Shown: positions 1 to 9,894 of the stretch, piece by piece | Layout of the letters: each line of letters opens with the position of its first letter | How positions within the stretch are numbered: the first letter of the stretch is position 1 | Assembly: GCA_019115385.1 (NCBI GenBank) | Contig: DXDR01000093.1 | Span: 1 to 64,000 of the forward strand | DNA: 64,000 bases | Origin: Candidatus Mediterraneibacter avicola | GTDB taxonomy: Bacteria; Bacillota; Clostridia; Lachnospirales; Lachnospiraceae | Direction: 5' to 3' | Program-made: the position numbers and the translations under genes | Notes under the pieces: model-generated | Database searches by the model: none | What the model was told of the DNA's origin: nothing | Seen by the model: the letters and a program-made list of their open reading frames with translations, nothing else

Positions 1-217
1 AAAAAGAAGGGTGCATAAAAGGGAAAAGAGGGAAAGTGCGGCTTTTTGAGAACTATCAGACAGATACAATGAGTAAAAAGCCAAAAAAACGCTCTTTATA
101 TAAACAAAATATATTTTGCTCGTCAGAGCTGCCGGCGCTGGAGCGCCTATTGACTTCTGCCCGCCGCCTCAGTAAAATAGAATAGATATGTCTATATTTT
201 GTAAAAGGAGTCTTGAT
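1..217. other. Upstream region of asnA, no gene seen
   Basis: No convincing coding sequence lies here. An 8-bp inverted repeat (GGCTTTTT at 40-47, AAAAAGCC at 75-82) and a small GGCGC-TGGA-GCGCC hairpin near 134-147 are visible, but neither is followed by a T-run on the plus strand. I looked for a T-box leader, which often precedes Asn genes in Firmicutes, and found no T-box consensus. A purine-rich AAAAGGAG at 203-210 is the ribosome binding site for asnA. Confidence 0.5.
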
Positions 218-1228
218 ATGGAACAGTTAAAGATACCTGATGGCTACTCTTCCCCTCTTACGATCCGGGAAACCGAGGTCGCCATCAAAGAAGTAAAAGA
301 TCATTTTGAACGGGCCCTGGCCAAATCCCTCCACCTTACCCGTGTGTCCGCTCCTCTTTTCGTACGTCCGGAATCGGGAATGAACGACAATCTGAACGGG
401 GTGGAGCGCCCGGTCTCTTTCGGCATTAAGGAGCAGGACGACGCTGCCGCTGAAATCGTACATTCCCTCGCCAAGTGGAAACGATATGCCCTGAAGAAAT
501 ATGGGTTTCATTCCGGCGAAGGCCTGTATACAGATATGAGCGCTATCCGCAGGGACGAGGACACTGACAATGTACACTCGCTGTATGTCGATCAGTGGGA
601 CTGGGAAAAAATCATTTCCAGAGAAGAACGCAATATGGAAACGCTGCAGTATACTGTGAGAAAGGTATACAGCGCTCTGCGGGACACAGAAGATTTTATT
701 TCACGCAGATATAATTACATAGAACCGCTTCTGCCGGACGATATTTTCTTTATATCTTCCCAGGAGCTGGAAGACATGTTTCCTGACTGTTCTCCCAAGG
801 AACGGGAAAATCGGATCGCACGGGCGAAAGGTGCGGTATTTATTTCGCAGATCGGGAAAACTCTTGCGTCCGGCCAGAGACATGACGGACGTGCCCCGGA
901 CTATGATGACTGGGAATTAAACGGTGATATTATCGTATATTATCCGGTGCTGGATACGGCTCTTGAACTTTCTTCCATGGGAATCCGCGTAGATGAAGTT
1001 TCTCTCAAAGAGCAGCTTAAAGAGGCCGGCTGTGAGGATCGGGCCGGGCTTCCTTTCCAGAAATCTCTGCTGAATGGGGAACTCCCCTATACTGTCGGCG
1101 GGGGCATCGGACAGTCGCGCATCTGTATGTATTATCTCCGAAAGGCTCACATCGGTGAGGTACAGTCCTCTCTGTGGCCGGAAGATGTGGTAGAAAGAGC
1201 GCTGGCAAACGGAATTCAGCTTCTTTGA
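218..1228 (+). CDS. asnA: Aspartate--ammonia ligase AsnA
   Basis: Ammonia-dependent asparagine synthetase: converts aspartate, ammonia and ATP to asparagine, AMP and PPi in the cytosol. The 336-residue product matches the usual length of about 330 for AsnA, a class II aminoacyl-tRNA-synthetase-like fold. The N-terminal part carries RVSAPLFVRPESGMNDNLNG-type family sequence, and a C-terminal GGGIGQSR motif resembles the class II motif 3 region. The start at 218 is chosen because AAAAGGAG sits 7 nt upstream; an in-frame ATG at 188 would add ten residues without a Shine-Dalgarno. It is a single gene converging on a GH13 gene across a shared terminator. Family assignment is strong; regulation is not visible. 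Confidence 0.95.
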   Translation: MEQLKIPDGYSSPLTIRETEVAIKEVKDHFERALAKSLHLTRVSAPLFVRPESGMNDNLNGVERPVSFGIKEQDDAAAEIVHSLAKWKRYALKKYGFHSGEGLYTDMSAIRRDEDTDNVHSLYVDQWDWEKIISREERNMETLQYTVRKVYSALRDTEDFISRRYNYIEPLLPDDIFFISSQELEDMFPDCSPKERENRIARAKGAVFISQIGKTLASGQRHDGRAPDYDDWELNGDIIVYYPVLDTALELSSMGIRVDEVSLKEQLKEAGCEDRAGLPFQKSLLNGELPYTVGGGIGQSRICMYYLRKAHIGEVQSSLWPEDVVERALANGIQLL

Positions 1229-1235
1229 TTTTCAT

Positions 1236-1282
1236 AAAAACAGGACTTTTGCCGCCTATGATGGAAGCAAAAGTCCTGTTTT
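1236..1282. terminator. Bidirectional intrinsic terminator
   Basis: Near-perfect inverted repeat with left arm 1236-1252 (AAAAACAGGACTTTTGC) and right arm 1267-1282. A/T runs at both ends give a U-tract in either direction. It separates the convergent asnA and GH13 genes. Confidence 0.85.
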
Positions 1283-1296
1283 ATGTTCCTGCTTTT

Positions 1297-2994
1297 TCAG
1301 CTCTCCAGAAGGATCACTGCTGCCTGACAGCTTTCCAGTGTGATTTTTCCTTTATCCCTTCCCTCTTTCTCGTGGAGTTCTTCTTTTCCCGCGTTTGAAA
1401 GAAGGACTTTTACCATTTTCCCTTTAAGGGGTACTGCACACGTCTCTGTTCCATAATTTGCAGCAACCAAAATGTCCTGACCGTTTTCTTCCGATACCCG
1501 GTGGTAGGCAAAGATGCAGCCAGACTCTTCGCAGTCGGCAACAAATCTGCCATAAGTAAGCGTTTCTTTATACTCCGGAGATTTCTTCAAAGCGATCAGT
1601 TTTTTATAATAAGAGAGAACAGAATCCTCTCGTTTTTCCTGCTCCGCCACATTGATATCCCGGTAATTCGGATTCATGGCCAGCCATGGAGTTCCTTCGG
1701 TAAACCCTCCGTTTGCCCCGCCGCTCCACTGCATAGGTGTCCGGGCATTATCCCGGCTGTTCTCATAACAGCATTCCATCGCCTGTTCCGTCGTGCATCC
1801 TGCCCGCAGGGCTTCCCTGTACTGATCTTTTGTGCTGATATCATCATACTCAGAAATGTCCGTTCTCCTGCAGTTTGTCATGCCGATCTCCTGCCCCTGA
1901 TAGATAAACGGAATGCCGTACAGAAGAAGAGATGTAGTGGCAAGCATTTTTGCCCCTGCCTCGTTCTGTGCATATTCCGGGAGAAAGCGGCTGACGCCGC
2001 GCGGCTCGTCGTGATTTTCGATTATATTTGCCTCAAATCCTATTCCCTGTACTTTTTTCTGAGATGCAAAAATCACATCTCTCCACTCATTAAAATTAAG
2101 CGGCCTGCAGTCATACCATCCGTGCGTTCCCTGAGTCAGCTCATGAGCGCTGAAGTCAAACATGGATGAAAAATGTCCGTCGTCCCCGATAAACTCCGCC
2201 AGTTCATCTTCCTTCATATTAAACACTTCTGCCACGGTAAAAGCGTCATATTTTTCAAACGTATTTTTCTTCATATCCTCAAAATACGCTCCGACTCCCT
2301 GCACCTCCTCGACCATTTTTACACAGGAGGCGAGTCCGTCCGGGCCGTCCGGCTCAAAAGACGGGAAACTCAGATCTTTCTTAATATTGATGATCGCATC
2401 TATCCGAAATCCGGCCAGCCCTTTTTCCAGCCACCAATTGATCATCTTGTATATCTCTTCTCTCAGCCTCGGGTTCTCCCAGTTCAGATCCGGCTGCTCT
2501 TTCGCAAACATATGAAGATAATATTTGTCTGTCCCGGGCACTCTCTCCCAGGCGCTTCCGCCAAAATAAGACCGGTAGTTGCTGGGCTCCTTTCCATCCT
2601 TTCCTTTCACAAAATGAAAATACCCGGCATACTCGCCGTCCGGATCCTCCAGCGCTTTCTGAAACCACTCATGCTGATCCGAACAGTGGTTTACAACCAG
2701 ATCCATCAGGACATACATTCCCCGCTTCTTCGTCTCGGCAAGAAGTTCATCAAACTCCTCCATGGTGCCGAATTCCTCCGCAATCTTATAATAATCCGAA
2801 ATATCATACCCCTGATCCACAAAAGGCGACCGGTAGATTGGAGACAGCCAGATAATATCAATCCCCAGATCTTTCAGATAATCCAGCTTTGAAATAATCC
2901 CCCGCAGATCACCAATCCCGTCTCCGTTTGAATCAAGAAAACTTTTCGGGTAAATTTGATACGCTACCTTGTCATGCCACCACTTTCTTTTCAT
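1297..2994 (-). CDS. GH13 alpha-glucosidase / oligo-1,6-glucosidase
   Basis: Cytosolic glycoside hydrolase family 13 enzyme of about 565 residues, the usual size for oligo-1,6-glucosidase or alpha-glucosidase. It is expected to release glucose from imported isomalto- or malto-oligosaccharides. Visible GH13 regions are DLVVNH (region I), GFRIDAI (nucleophile Asp), VAEVF (acid/base Glu) and ENHDEPR (transition-state Asp). There is no signal peptide. The start at 2994 (MKRKWWHDK) has AAGGAG 9 nt upstream; an ATG at 3000 would be only 3 nt from it. A TATAAT-type -10 lies at 3035-3040. The gene is divergent from the AraC-type regulator at 3157, which may control it (inference). Exact linkage specificity cannot be read from sequence. 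Confidence 0.9.
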   Translation of the reverse strand: MKRKWWHDKVAYQIYPKSFLDSNGDGIGDLRGIISKLDYLKDLGIDIIWLSPIYRSPFVDQGYDISDYYKIAEEFGTMEEFDELLAETKKRGMYVLMDLVVNHCSDQHEWFQKALEDPDGEYAGYFHFVKGKDGKEPSNYRSYFGGSAWERVPGTDKYYLHMFAKEQPDLNWENPRLREEIYKMINWWLEKGLAGFRIDAIINIKKDLSFPSFEPDGPDGLASCVKMVEEVQGVGAYFEDMKKNTFEKYDAFTVAEVFNMKEDELAEFIGDDGHFSSMFDFSAHELTQGTHGWYDCRPLNFNEWRDVIFASQKKVQGIGFEANIIENHDEPRGVSRFLPEYAQNEAGAKMLATTSLLLYGIPFIYQGQEIGMTNCRRTDISEYDDISTKDQYREALRAGCTTEQAMECCYENSRDNARTPMQWSGGANGGFTEGTPWLAMNPNYRDINVAEQEKREDSVLSYYKKLIALKKSPEYKETLTYGRFVADCEESGCIFAYHRVSEENGQDILVAANYGTETCAVPLKGKMVKVLLSNAGKEELHEKEGRDKGKITLESCQAAVILLES

Positions 2995-3034
2995 TTCCAT
3001 CCGCTCCTTATTGTCATTTTTGTATGATGCTGTT

Positions 3035-3040
3035 ATTATA
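3035..3040 (-). promoter_or_regulatory. -10 element for the GH13 gene
   Basis: TATAAT on the minus strand, about 40 nt upstream of the chosen GH13 start. The -35 is poor, as expected for an activated promoter. A 9-mer TTGTACAAT at 3062-3070 lies upstream and recurs before the ytfQ-like gene and the GH31 gene. Confidence 0.45.
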
Positions 3041-3103
3041 TATCTGTAAAACCAAAAAATCTTGTACAATATTTTCATATTTATTGCATAATTCTGCTAT
3101 GAA

Positions 3104-3134
3104 TTTTCAAAAGGGGTCAGGCCCCTTTTGAAAA
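3104..3134. repeat. REP-like palindrome, copy 1 (single)
   Basis: Thirteen-base arms TTTTCAAAAGGGG and CCCCTTTTGAAAA flank TCAGG. The tail AAGTTATCAGA runs into the ribosome binding site of the AraC-type gene. Further copies of the core occur at 8308, 23975, 26550 and 52892. Confidence 0.8.
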
Positions 3135-3156
3135 AGTTATCAGAAAGGAGCCGAAA

Positions 3157-4071
3157 ATGTCACACAATTTATCTCTTTCTCCAGAACAGAAGGAACAGGC
3201 GCGGCACGGGGAGCATATGTTTCCGCTGAAGAAATACATAACTACGCTGTCTGATCTTTATCCTTCTGTCTCACCTCACTGGCATGAGGAGGCGGAACTG
3301 ACTTTTATCACCGACGGAAGCTGTTCTTATCAGGTTCATCTGGATACCTATGAAGTCACAGCTGGGGATCTTCTTTTTGTTCCCCCGGCAGTACTGCATT
3401 CGATTACTGCTCCAGGCGGAATGCAGTCTGAAACTTATGTGTTCCATATGAATTTTCTCGGTGCAAATTCCGCAGATGTCTGCGCAGTTAAGTATCTGAC
3501 ACCGCTGACAAATCAGTCTTTCGCTCTGCCATGCCTGATTGGGAAAGAACACCCGGCATATATGGATGTTCTGAATATTTTCCAGAAGATCAGCCATGCC
3601 TATGACGATATGCCTCCGGGATACGAACTGCTGCTGCGGTCGTACCTTCTTCAGGTGATTGCCATTCTCCTCCCTTACGGAAATGAGATGACTGTGCAGT
3701 CTCCGCTTGAATCGGAGCATACTTTTAAGCTGAAGCTTGTGCTGGAATATATAGGAGAGCATTATGCTGAAGAACTGACTATCGCAGACCTGGCGCGGAT
3801 CTGTTATTTCAGCGAGTATCACTTTATGCGTTTTTTCAAGAAATATATGGGAACTTCCTGCCTGGAATACATCAAGAACCTTCGTCTGGAAAAAGCGGCG
3901 GAGCAGTTTGCCCGGGGTACGCAGTCCGTACTGGACACAGCTTTATCCTGCGGATTTGGAAATTTGTCCTATTTTTACAGGGAATTTAAAAAGAAATACG
4001 GGATGACCCCGAAGAAATTTATTGAAAATATACCGGCCGGAGCTTTTCAGGCTCCGTACCGATATCAGTAA
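3157..4071 (+). CDS. AraC family transcriptional regulator
   Basis: A 304-residue regulator with an N-terminal cupin-like sensing domain (about residues 25-130, including PHWHEEAEL and GDLLFVPP) and a C-terminal AraC double helix-turn-helix (about residues 190-290). The C-terminal domain shows the LRLEKAAEQF and CGFGNLSYFYREFKKKYGMTP signatures. It probably binds a sugar or related ligand and activates nearby carbohydrate genes; the divergent GH13 gene is the obvious candidate target (inference). AGAAAGGAG gives a good ribosome binding site. The stop is only 2 nt from the thiD stop of the convergent thiamine operon, leaving no room for a terminator between them. Ligand unknown. Confidence 0.9.
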   Translation: MSHNLSLSPEQKEQARHGEHMFPLKKYITTLSDLYPSVSPHWHEEAELTFITDGSCSYQVHLDTYEVTAGDLLFVPPAVLHSITAPGGMQSETYVFHMNFLGANSADVCAVKYLTPLTNQSFALPCLIGKEHPAYMDVLNIFQKISHAYDDMPPGYELLLRSYLLQVIAILLPYGNEMTVQSPLESEHTFKLKLVLEYIGEHYAEELTIADLARICYFSEYHFMRFFKKYMGTSCLEYIKNLRLEKAAEQFARGTQSVLDTALSCGFGNLSYFYREFKKKYGMTPKKFIENIPAGAFQAPYRYQ

Positions 4072-4073
4072 GA

Positions 4074-4880
4074 TTAGACCGGGCCACAGATAAAGCGGCC
4101 GTCCAGATCGAATCCATGGTTCATTGGCCCGCTGCCCTGTCCGAGATCGAGCATATCGGCAAGCGCGCCCGATATATATTCTTTTGCCCTTTCCACGGCC
4201 TCTTCCATAGAAAATCCTTTCGCCAGATTGGCGGCTATGGCGCTGGAAAGGGTACATCCTGTTCCATGGGTATTCGGATTGTGGATACGCCGTCCTAAAA
4301 ACCAGCGTCCCTGCCCATTCTGGTAAAGAAAATCGTTGGCGTCATTCACGGCATGTCCCCCTTTCAGAAGAACCGCGCAGCCATACTCTTTTCCAATCTG
4401 CTCTGCCGCTTTCTCCATGTCCTTATTGGAACAAAGCTTCAAGCCGGAAAGCACTTCTGCTTCTGGGATATTCGGAGTGATGACGTCCGCCACAGGAAGC
4501 AGGCTGGATTTCAGTTCAGACACAGCTTCCCCACTGATCAGGCTGGCGCCGCTGGTCGCCACCATGACCGGATCAAGCACAATATTTTCTGCCCTGTACT
4601 GGACAAGCTTTTCTGCAATTACCTTGATCAGCCCCGTCGATGAGACCATTCCAATCTTCACTGCATCCGGCCGGATATCTGTAAAAATGCAATCCAGCTG
4701 CTGTCCCAGAAATTCAGGAGACGACTCCAGAATCCCCGCAACACCTGTTGTATTCTGAGCAGTCAGGGCAGTAACGGCACTCATTGCATATACCCCGTTT
4801 GCCATCATTGTTTTCATATCTGCCTGGATTCCCGCACCTCCGCTAGAATCACTGCCTGCAATAGTAAGAGCCGTTTTCAT
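4074..4880 (-). CDS. thiD: Hydroxymethylpyrimidine/phosphomethylpyrimidine kinase ThiD
   Basis: Phosphorylates hydroxymethylpyrimidine (HMP) and HMP-phosphate to HMP-PP, the pyrimidine half of thiamine phosphate. The 268 residues are full length for the ribokinase-like ThiD family. The N-terminus TIAGSDSSGGAGIQADMKT is the substrate-binding signature, and a C-terminal HGTGCTLSSAIAANLA contains the ribokinase-family anion hole and catalytic Asp region. It is the last gene of a thiW-thiM-thiE-HAD-thiD operon, 43 nt after the HAD gene, with AAAGGAAA as ribosome binding site. Together with ThiM and ThiE it completes a salvage route that needs no de novo ThiC/ThiG. Confidence 0.95.
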   Translation of the reverse strand: MKTALTIAGSDSSGGAGIQADMKTMMANGVYAMSAVTALTAQNTTGVAGILESSPEFLGQQLDCIFTDIRPDAVKIGMVSSTGLIKVIAEKLVQYRAENIVLDPVMVATSGASLISGEAVSELKSSLLPVADVITPNIPEAEVLSGLKLCSNKDMEKAAEQIGKEYGCAVLLKGGHAVNDANDFLYQNGQGRWFLGRRIHNPNTHGTGCTLSSAIAANLAKGFSMEEAVERAKEYISGALADMLDLGQGSGPMNHGFDLDGRFICGPV

Positions 4881-4923
4881 AGAAACTTTTTCCTTTCTTT
4901 AATATATATTTCATTTCTCAAAT

Positions 4924-5595
4924 TTAGATTCTGTTCACCCGTTTCCAGAACAGTTCAAAATCTTCAAATTCGGGGAGATAAATATCTGCCGTATTCCAGA
5001 TCTGCGCCAGCTGCCTGTCATTTGACCGGTCATAGACAGCCACGGTCTTGAATCCTGCTTTTTTTGCGGTAAGAAGTGCATGATATGCATCTTCAAACAC
5101 CAGGGTTTCTTCTGGATCAGCATCCATATGAAGAGCCGCCGCCAGATAAATGTCCGGCTGGTTCTTGCTGCTTCCGATTTCTGAACAAGTAAATGTCCCC
5201 TGGAAATAGGAAAATACCTTCAGACGCTTCAGGGCCGCTTCCGTGTTGTCTCTGTCCCCGGACGTGGCGATCACCATCGGAATCTTTCTCTCCCGGAACT
5301 CATTCAGGAACCGGCGCACTCCTTCTTTGAGAGGCACCCGCTCTGCATAAAAATCCCGCACCTCCCTGGCCAGTCCTTTTACGACCTGTTCCCGGGTCAG
5401 TTCAAGGCCATAATGAGAGATCAGATAGTCGGCGCCTTCCTCCAGACTCATGGAAAAAAGAATCTCCCCCAGCCCGCTTTCCGCTGAAATTCCCTTACGT
5501 TTCAGATACAGCTCCCCAAGATTTTCCCACACGGGCATGGAGTTTAAAAGCACTCCGTCCACGTCAAATATTACACCGCGAATCATTTCATCCAT
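4924..5595 (-). CDS. HAD family hydrolase in the thiamine operon
   Basis: A 223-residue HAD subfamily IA phosphatase/phosphomutase-like protein. Motif I is FDVDGVLLNS (nucleophile DxD near residues 11-13), motif II is IATSGD, and a Lys (SSKNQPDIYL) and an acidic motif IV (LVFEDAYHALLTAKKAG) follow. The start overlaps the end of thiE by 8 nt, so translation is probably coupled. The family commonly dephosphorylates small phosphometabolites. Its place in this operon suggests a role such as thiamine monophosphate or pyrimidine phosphate hydrolysis, which is inference only. A beta-phosphoglucomutase-like function cannot be excluded from the sequence. Confidence 0.85.
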   Translation of the reverse strand: MDEMIRGVIFDVDGVLLNSMPVWENLGELYLKRKGISAESGLGEILFSMSLEEGADYLISHYGLELTREQVVKGLAREVRDFYAERVPLKEGVRRFLNEFRERKIPMVIATSGDRDNTEAALKRLKVFSYFQGTFTCSEIGSSKNQPDIYLAAALHMDADPEETLVFEDAYHALLTAKKAGFKTVAVYDRSNDRQLAQIWNTADIYLPEFEDFELFWKRVNRI

Positions 5596-6229
5596 TCACC
5601 ATTTCTTCCGTAAGGCCCCTCAGTTCTCTGGCTGCAGCCTCAATATCATTCTGGGCAAAAATCGCACTGATCACGGCAATGCCGCAGATTCCACTGCCTT
5701 TGAGCTGAGCAACATTGTCCCTTCCGATGCCTCCGATAGCGATTACGGGAATCTCCACCGCGCTGCAGATCTCCTTTAGCACCTGGTGATCCACCTCGAC
5801 CGCATCTGCCTTGGAGCCTGTGGGAAATACTGCTCCTACACCCAGATAATCAGCCCCCTGCCTCTGAGCCTCCAGCGCTTCTTCCACGGTCCGGGCAGAC
5901 ACTCCGATAATCCGATCCGGCCCCAGCTTTTCGCGGGCCGCGCCCGCCGCCATATCACTTTGGCCCACATGTACGCCATCTGCCCCGATACTTGCAGCCA
6001 GTTCTACATTATCATTGATAAGAAATGGAACCTGATACTTTTTGCACAGTTCCTGGATTACCTTGGCCTCCTCGAGAAATGCCTGTTCTTCCAGCTCTTT
6101 TTCCCTGAGCTGAAGGAAACTGACCCCTCCTTTCAGCGCCTGCTCTACCTGTTCATAGAGTGTCTGTCCGTTTAGCCAGCTTCTGTCTGTTACCGCATAC
6201 AGAAGCAGATCCTTTTTATCGCAGCTCAT
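5588..6229 (-). CDS. thiE: Thiamine-phosphate synthase ThiE
   Basis: Joins HMP-PP and hydroxyethylthiazole phosphate to make thiamine monophosphate. The 213-residue TIM-barrel protein shows LQLREKE near the N-terminus, the DGVHVGQSD phosphate/substrate loop, GVGAVFPTGSKADA, and VIAIGGI near the C-terminus, all typical of ThiE. AAAGGAGC precedes the ATG. The gene overlaps the end of thiM by 14 nt and the start of the HAD gene by 8 nt, forming a tightly coupled operon. Confidence 0.95.
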   Translation of the reverse strand: MSCDKKDLLLYAVTDRSWLNGQTLYEQVEQALKGGVSFLQLREKELEEQAFLEEAKVIQELCKKYQVPFLINDNVELAASIGADGVHVGQSDMAAGAAREKLGPDRIIGVSARTVEEALEAQRQGADYLGVGAVFPTGSKADAVEVDHQVLKEICSAVEIPVIAIGGIGRDNVAQLKGSGICGIAVISAIFAQNDIEAAARELRGLTEEMVNG

Positions 6230-7037
6230 ATTTTGCTCCTTTCTCCAGTTCTTCTCCTGTCATATTGCAGACAGCATCTATAATCCGGTTCCGGTATGTG
6301 GAATTGCCGTCTCCCTCCTGCATCCGGCTCCATCCAATCTCTCCGGCCAGCCCCATCATACACACTGCGGCAGCAGCCGCTTCCAGCTGAGCAGACGGAT
6401 TGGCCGTCAGATAGGCCGCCATAATGCCGGACAGCTGGCATCCGGTTCCGGTAATTTTCCCCATCTCCGGCCGGCCGTTTCGAATGACATAGCAGAGTTT
6501 ACCGTCGCTCACCAGATCGATGGCTCCAGTCACCGCAATGATACAACGCGCTTTCTGCGCGAATTCCTTTACGAATGCTACGGAGTCATCCAGAGACTCC
6601 TCCGTCACCGCGTCGGCCACATCTGCATCCACACCCTTTGTCGTACCGCTGCCCCGTGCCAGAGTCTTGACCTCAGAAATATTCCCCCGAACTGCGCTCA
6701 GCTTAAGTTCCGTCATAAGGGAAAGCGCTGTTTTTGTCCGAAGGGCGCTCGCTCCGGCGCCCACCGGATCCAGGAGAATCGGGTGCGCCAGCTCATTCGC
6801 CCGGCGGCCGGCCCGGAACATTGCTTCTATACTTGTTTTGTGCAGGGTTCCTATATTAATATTCAGCCCGCCGCAGACGGATGTAATGTCTTCAACGTCC
6901 TCCGCCTCGTCGGACATGATCGGACTCCCGCCGCATGCCAGAATTACATTTGCCACATCATTAACCGTAACATAGTTGGTTATATTATGCACAAGAGGCA
7001 CTGTATTCCTTACATTTTCAAGACAGTTTTTGAACAT
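6216..7037 (-). CDS. thiM: Hydroxyethylthiazole kinase ThiM
   Basis: Phosphorylates 4-methyl-5-(2-hydroxyethyl)thiazole (THZ) during thiamine salvage. The 273 residues are normal for ThiM. Recognisable blocks are PLVHNITNYV, the GGSPIMSDEAEDVEDI stretch, LDPVGAGA and the anion-hole motif GTGCQLSGIMAAYL. The start is 2 nt after the thiW stop, with GAGGAG inside the end of thiW. Linked to thiW, a predicted thiazole or thiamine-precursor transporter, so import and kinase may act in sequence. Confidence 0.95.
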   Translation of the reverse strand: MFKNCLENVRNTVPLVHNITNYVTVNDVANVILACGGSPIMSDEAEDVEDITSVCGGLNINIGTLHKTSIEAMFRAGRRANELAHPILLDPVGAGASALRTKTALSLMTELKLSAVRGNISEVKTLARGSGTTKGVDADVADAVTEESLDDSVAFVKEFAQKARCIIAVTGAIDLVSDGKLCYVIRNGRPEMGKITGTGCQLSGIMAAYLTANPSAQLEAAAAAVCMMGLAGEIGWSRMQEGDGNSTYRNRIIDAVCNMTGEELEKGAKYELR

Positions 7038-7039
7038 TT

Positions 7040-7597
7040 TTATTTCTTTTTCTCCTCTTCTATTTTTACTGTTTGTGCAATATGCGGCTTTGTCTGCAGA
7101 TTTCCCAGATAGATATCGAATACCTTCATTTTTTTCATTGCCGTCACAAGCACTGCCGCTATAATTGTACCGCCGAAGCTTGACACAAAAAACGGAAAAA
7201 CAAACCCGTATACCGCGCTTTCACTCCCCATAAGAAGCACTGCCACCGGATAGCTGAGAAATCCTCCGATGACAGATGTTCCGAACAATTCACCTGCGTA
7301 AGCCAGCGGAAGGCGTTTTCCAAACTTATATAAAACACCGCACAAAAATGCGCCGCACATGGAGCCCGGAAAGGCCAGCAGCGTCCCCGTACCCATAAGA
7401 TTTCTGAGAAGACTGGTAACAAAGGCCATACAGACCGCGTAGACCGGCCCCAGAAACACACCTCCAAGTATATTGATAAAATGCTGAACCGGAGCACATC
7501 TGGATGCTCCTACCGGAATAGACAGAGGGGAGCATACAAGCCCTGCTGCCACAAGAATGCCCGCAAGGGCAAGCTTCCTCACATTTACATTTTTCAT
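7040..7597 (-). CDS. thiW: ThiW, ECF-type S component for thiamine precursor
   Basis: Integral membrane substrate-binding component of an energy-coupling-factor transporter, predicted in the literature to import the thiazole moiety. It has about 185 residues and several hydrophobic helices. The N-terminal half contains CSPLSIPVGASRCAPVQHFIN and GPVYAVCMAFVTSLLRN, followed by TGTLLAFPGSMCGAFL and FGTSVIGGFLSYPVAVL, all characteristic of ThiW. The start at 7597 has GGAGGG nearby; in-frame codons further upstream belong to the structured leader. It is the first gene of the thiamine salvage operon. ECF energising subunits are not in the window. Confidence 0.88.
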   Translation of the reverse strand: MKNVNVRKLALAGILVAAGLVCSPLSIPVGASRCAPVQHFINILGGVFLGPVYAVCMAFVTSLLRNLMGTGTLLAFPGSMCGAFLCGVLYKFGKRLPLAYAGELFGTSVIGGFLSYPVAVLLMGSESAVYGFVFPFFVSSFGGTIIAAVLVTAMKKMKVFDIYLGNLQTKPHIAQTVKIEEEKKK

Positions 7598-7655
7598 TTT
7601 TATCCCTCCAGCACGCCAGATAACAAAAATCGGCGTAAAATACACCACGAGCAGT

Positions 7656-7735
7656 AAAAACCCGGCACAAAGCCTGCTGCCCGGGAAAACTGGCCATGCA
7701 TTTTCCAGTCCGGGAATAATGTTACCACGTCCAGA
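7656..7735 (-). promoter_or_regulatory. Structured attenuator-like leader of the thi operon
   Basis: On the minus strand, CCCGG-ACTGG (7714-7705) can pair with CCAGT-TTT-CCGGG (7693-7680). Alternatively, the middle CCCGG(G)CA (7685-7678) can pair with TGCCGGG (7667-7661), which is followed by TTTTT (7660-7656), an intrinsic terminator. The two folds share the middle segment and are mutually exclusive. This is the expected layout of a riboswitch or attenuator. The conserved TPP aptamer core was not found intact. A smaller thiamine-related aptamer, such as the HMP-PP (thiS motif) class, is possible but unproven. Confidence 0.5.
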
Positions 7736-7804
7736 TAAGAAATGCAATAAATGATAAATCTCAGTGTTATGTAAAATCCGGTTTCCGAACAATCCGATAC
7801 CTGT

Positions 7805-7810
7805 TATAAT
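7805..7810 (+). promoter_or_regulatory. -10 element for the ybaK-like gene
   Basis: TATAAT 36 nt upstream of the ybaK-like ATG, with a weak TTTCCG 17 nt further upstream as a possible -35. It also lies upstream of glpK, for which no separate promoter is evident. Confidence 0.5.
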
Positions 7811-7846
7811 TTATTCAGATACCATAAAGAAAAGGATGATTAAACT

Positions 7847-8307
7847 ATGTCTGTAGAAATTGTAAAAAAATATTTTGAAGCCAATCAAATTAACAAAGAA
7901 ATTCTTGAGTTTCCCGTTTCCAGTGCAACAGTCGAACTGGCCGCTCAGGCCGTTGGCGTAGAGCCCGCCCGGATCGCAAAAACCCTTTCTTTCTACAATA
8001 AAGAAAAAAATGCAGCTATCCTCGTCGTCACAGCCGGGGATATGAAAATTGACAACAGCAAATTCAAACAATTTTTCGGCATAAAAGCAAAAATGCTTGC
8101 TCCCGAAGACGTAGAATCCCTGACCGGCTATGCTATCGGCGGAGTGTGCCCCTTCGGCAATCCAGAAAACACAAAAGTATATCTTGACATCTCAATGAGA
8201 CGCTTTGATACCGTATTCCCCGCAGCAGGAAGCGAAAATTCCGCTGTAGAAATGACCTGTGAAGAACTTGAAACAGCCGCGCAGGCAGACGAATGGGTCG
8301 ACGTATG

Positions 8308-8320
<13 letters not shown>
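7847..8320 (+). CDS. YbaK/EbsC family aminoacyl-tRNA deacylase
   Basis: A 157-residue YbaK-domain protein. Relatives hydrolyse mischarged tRNA, such as Cys-tRNA(Pro) or Ala-tRNA(Pro), in trans. The family core is visible: ARIAKTLSFY with the conserved Lys, LVVTAGDMKID, and GYAIGGVCPFGNP with the glycine-rich substrate loop. AAGGAT precedes the ATG. The last residues (Lys-Gly-Val) and the stop codon lie inside a REP-like palindrome starting at 8308, so the element forms the end of the gene. Exact tRNA specificity is unknown. Confidence 0.88.
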
Positions 8321-9893
<1,573 letters not shown>

Positions 9894-9894
9894 C

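Noticed and set aside
1-217. T-box leader before asnA
   Set aside because: An Asn-responsive T-box was expected, but no T-box loop consensus, specifier arrangement or terminator/antiterminator pair could be identified.
7598-7800. Canonical TPP riboswitch before thiW
   Set aside because: A CTGAGA word and an ATCTGG-like word are present, but the conserved CCTGAT...CCAGCG...AGGGA part is not intact, so I report only an attenuator-like leader.
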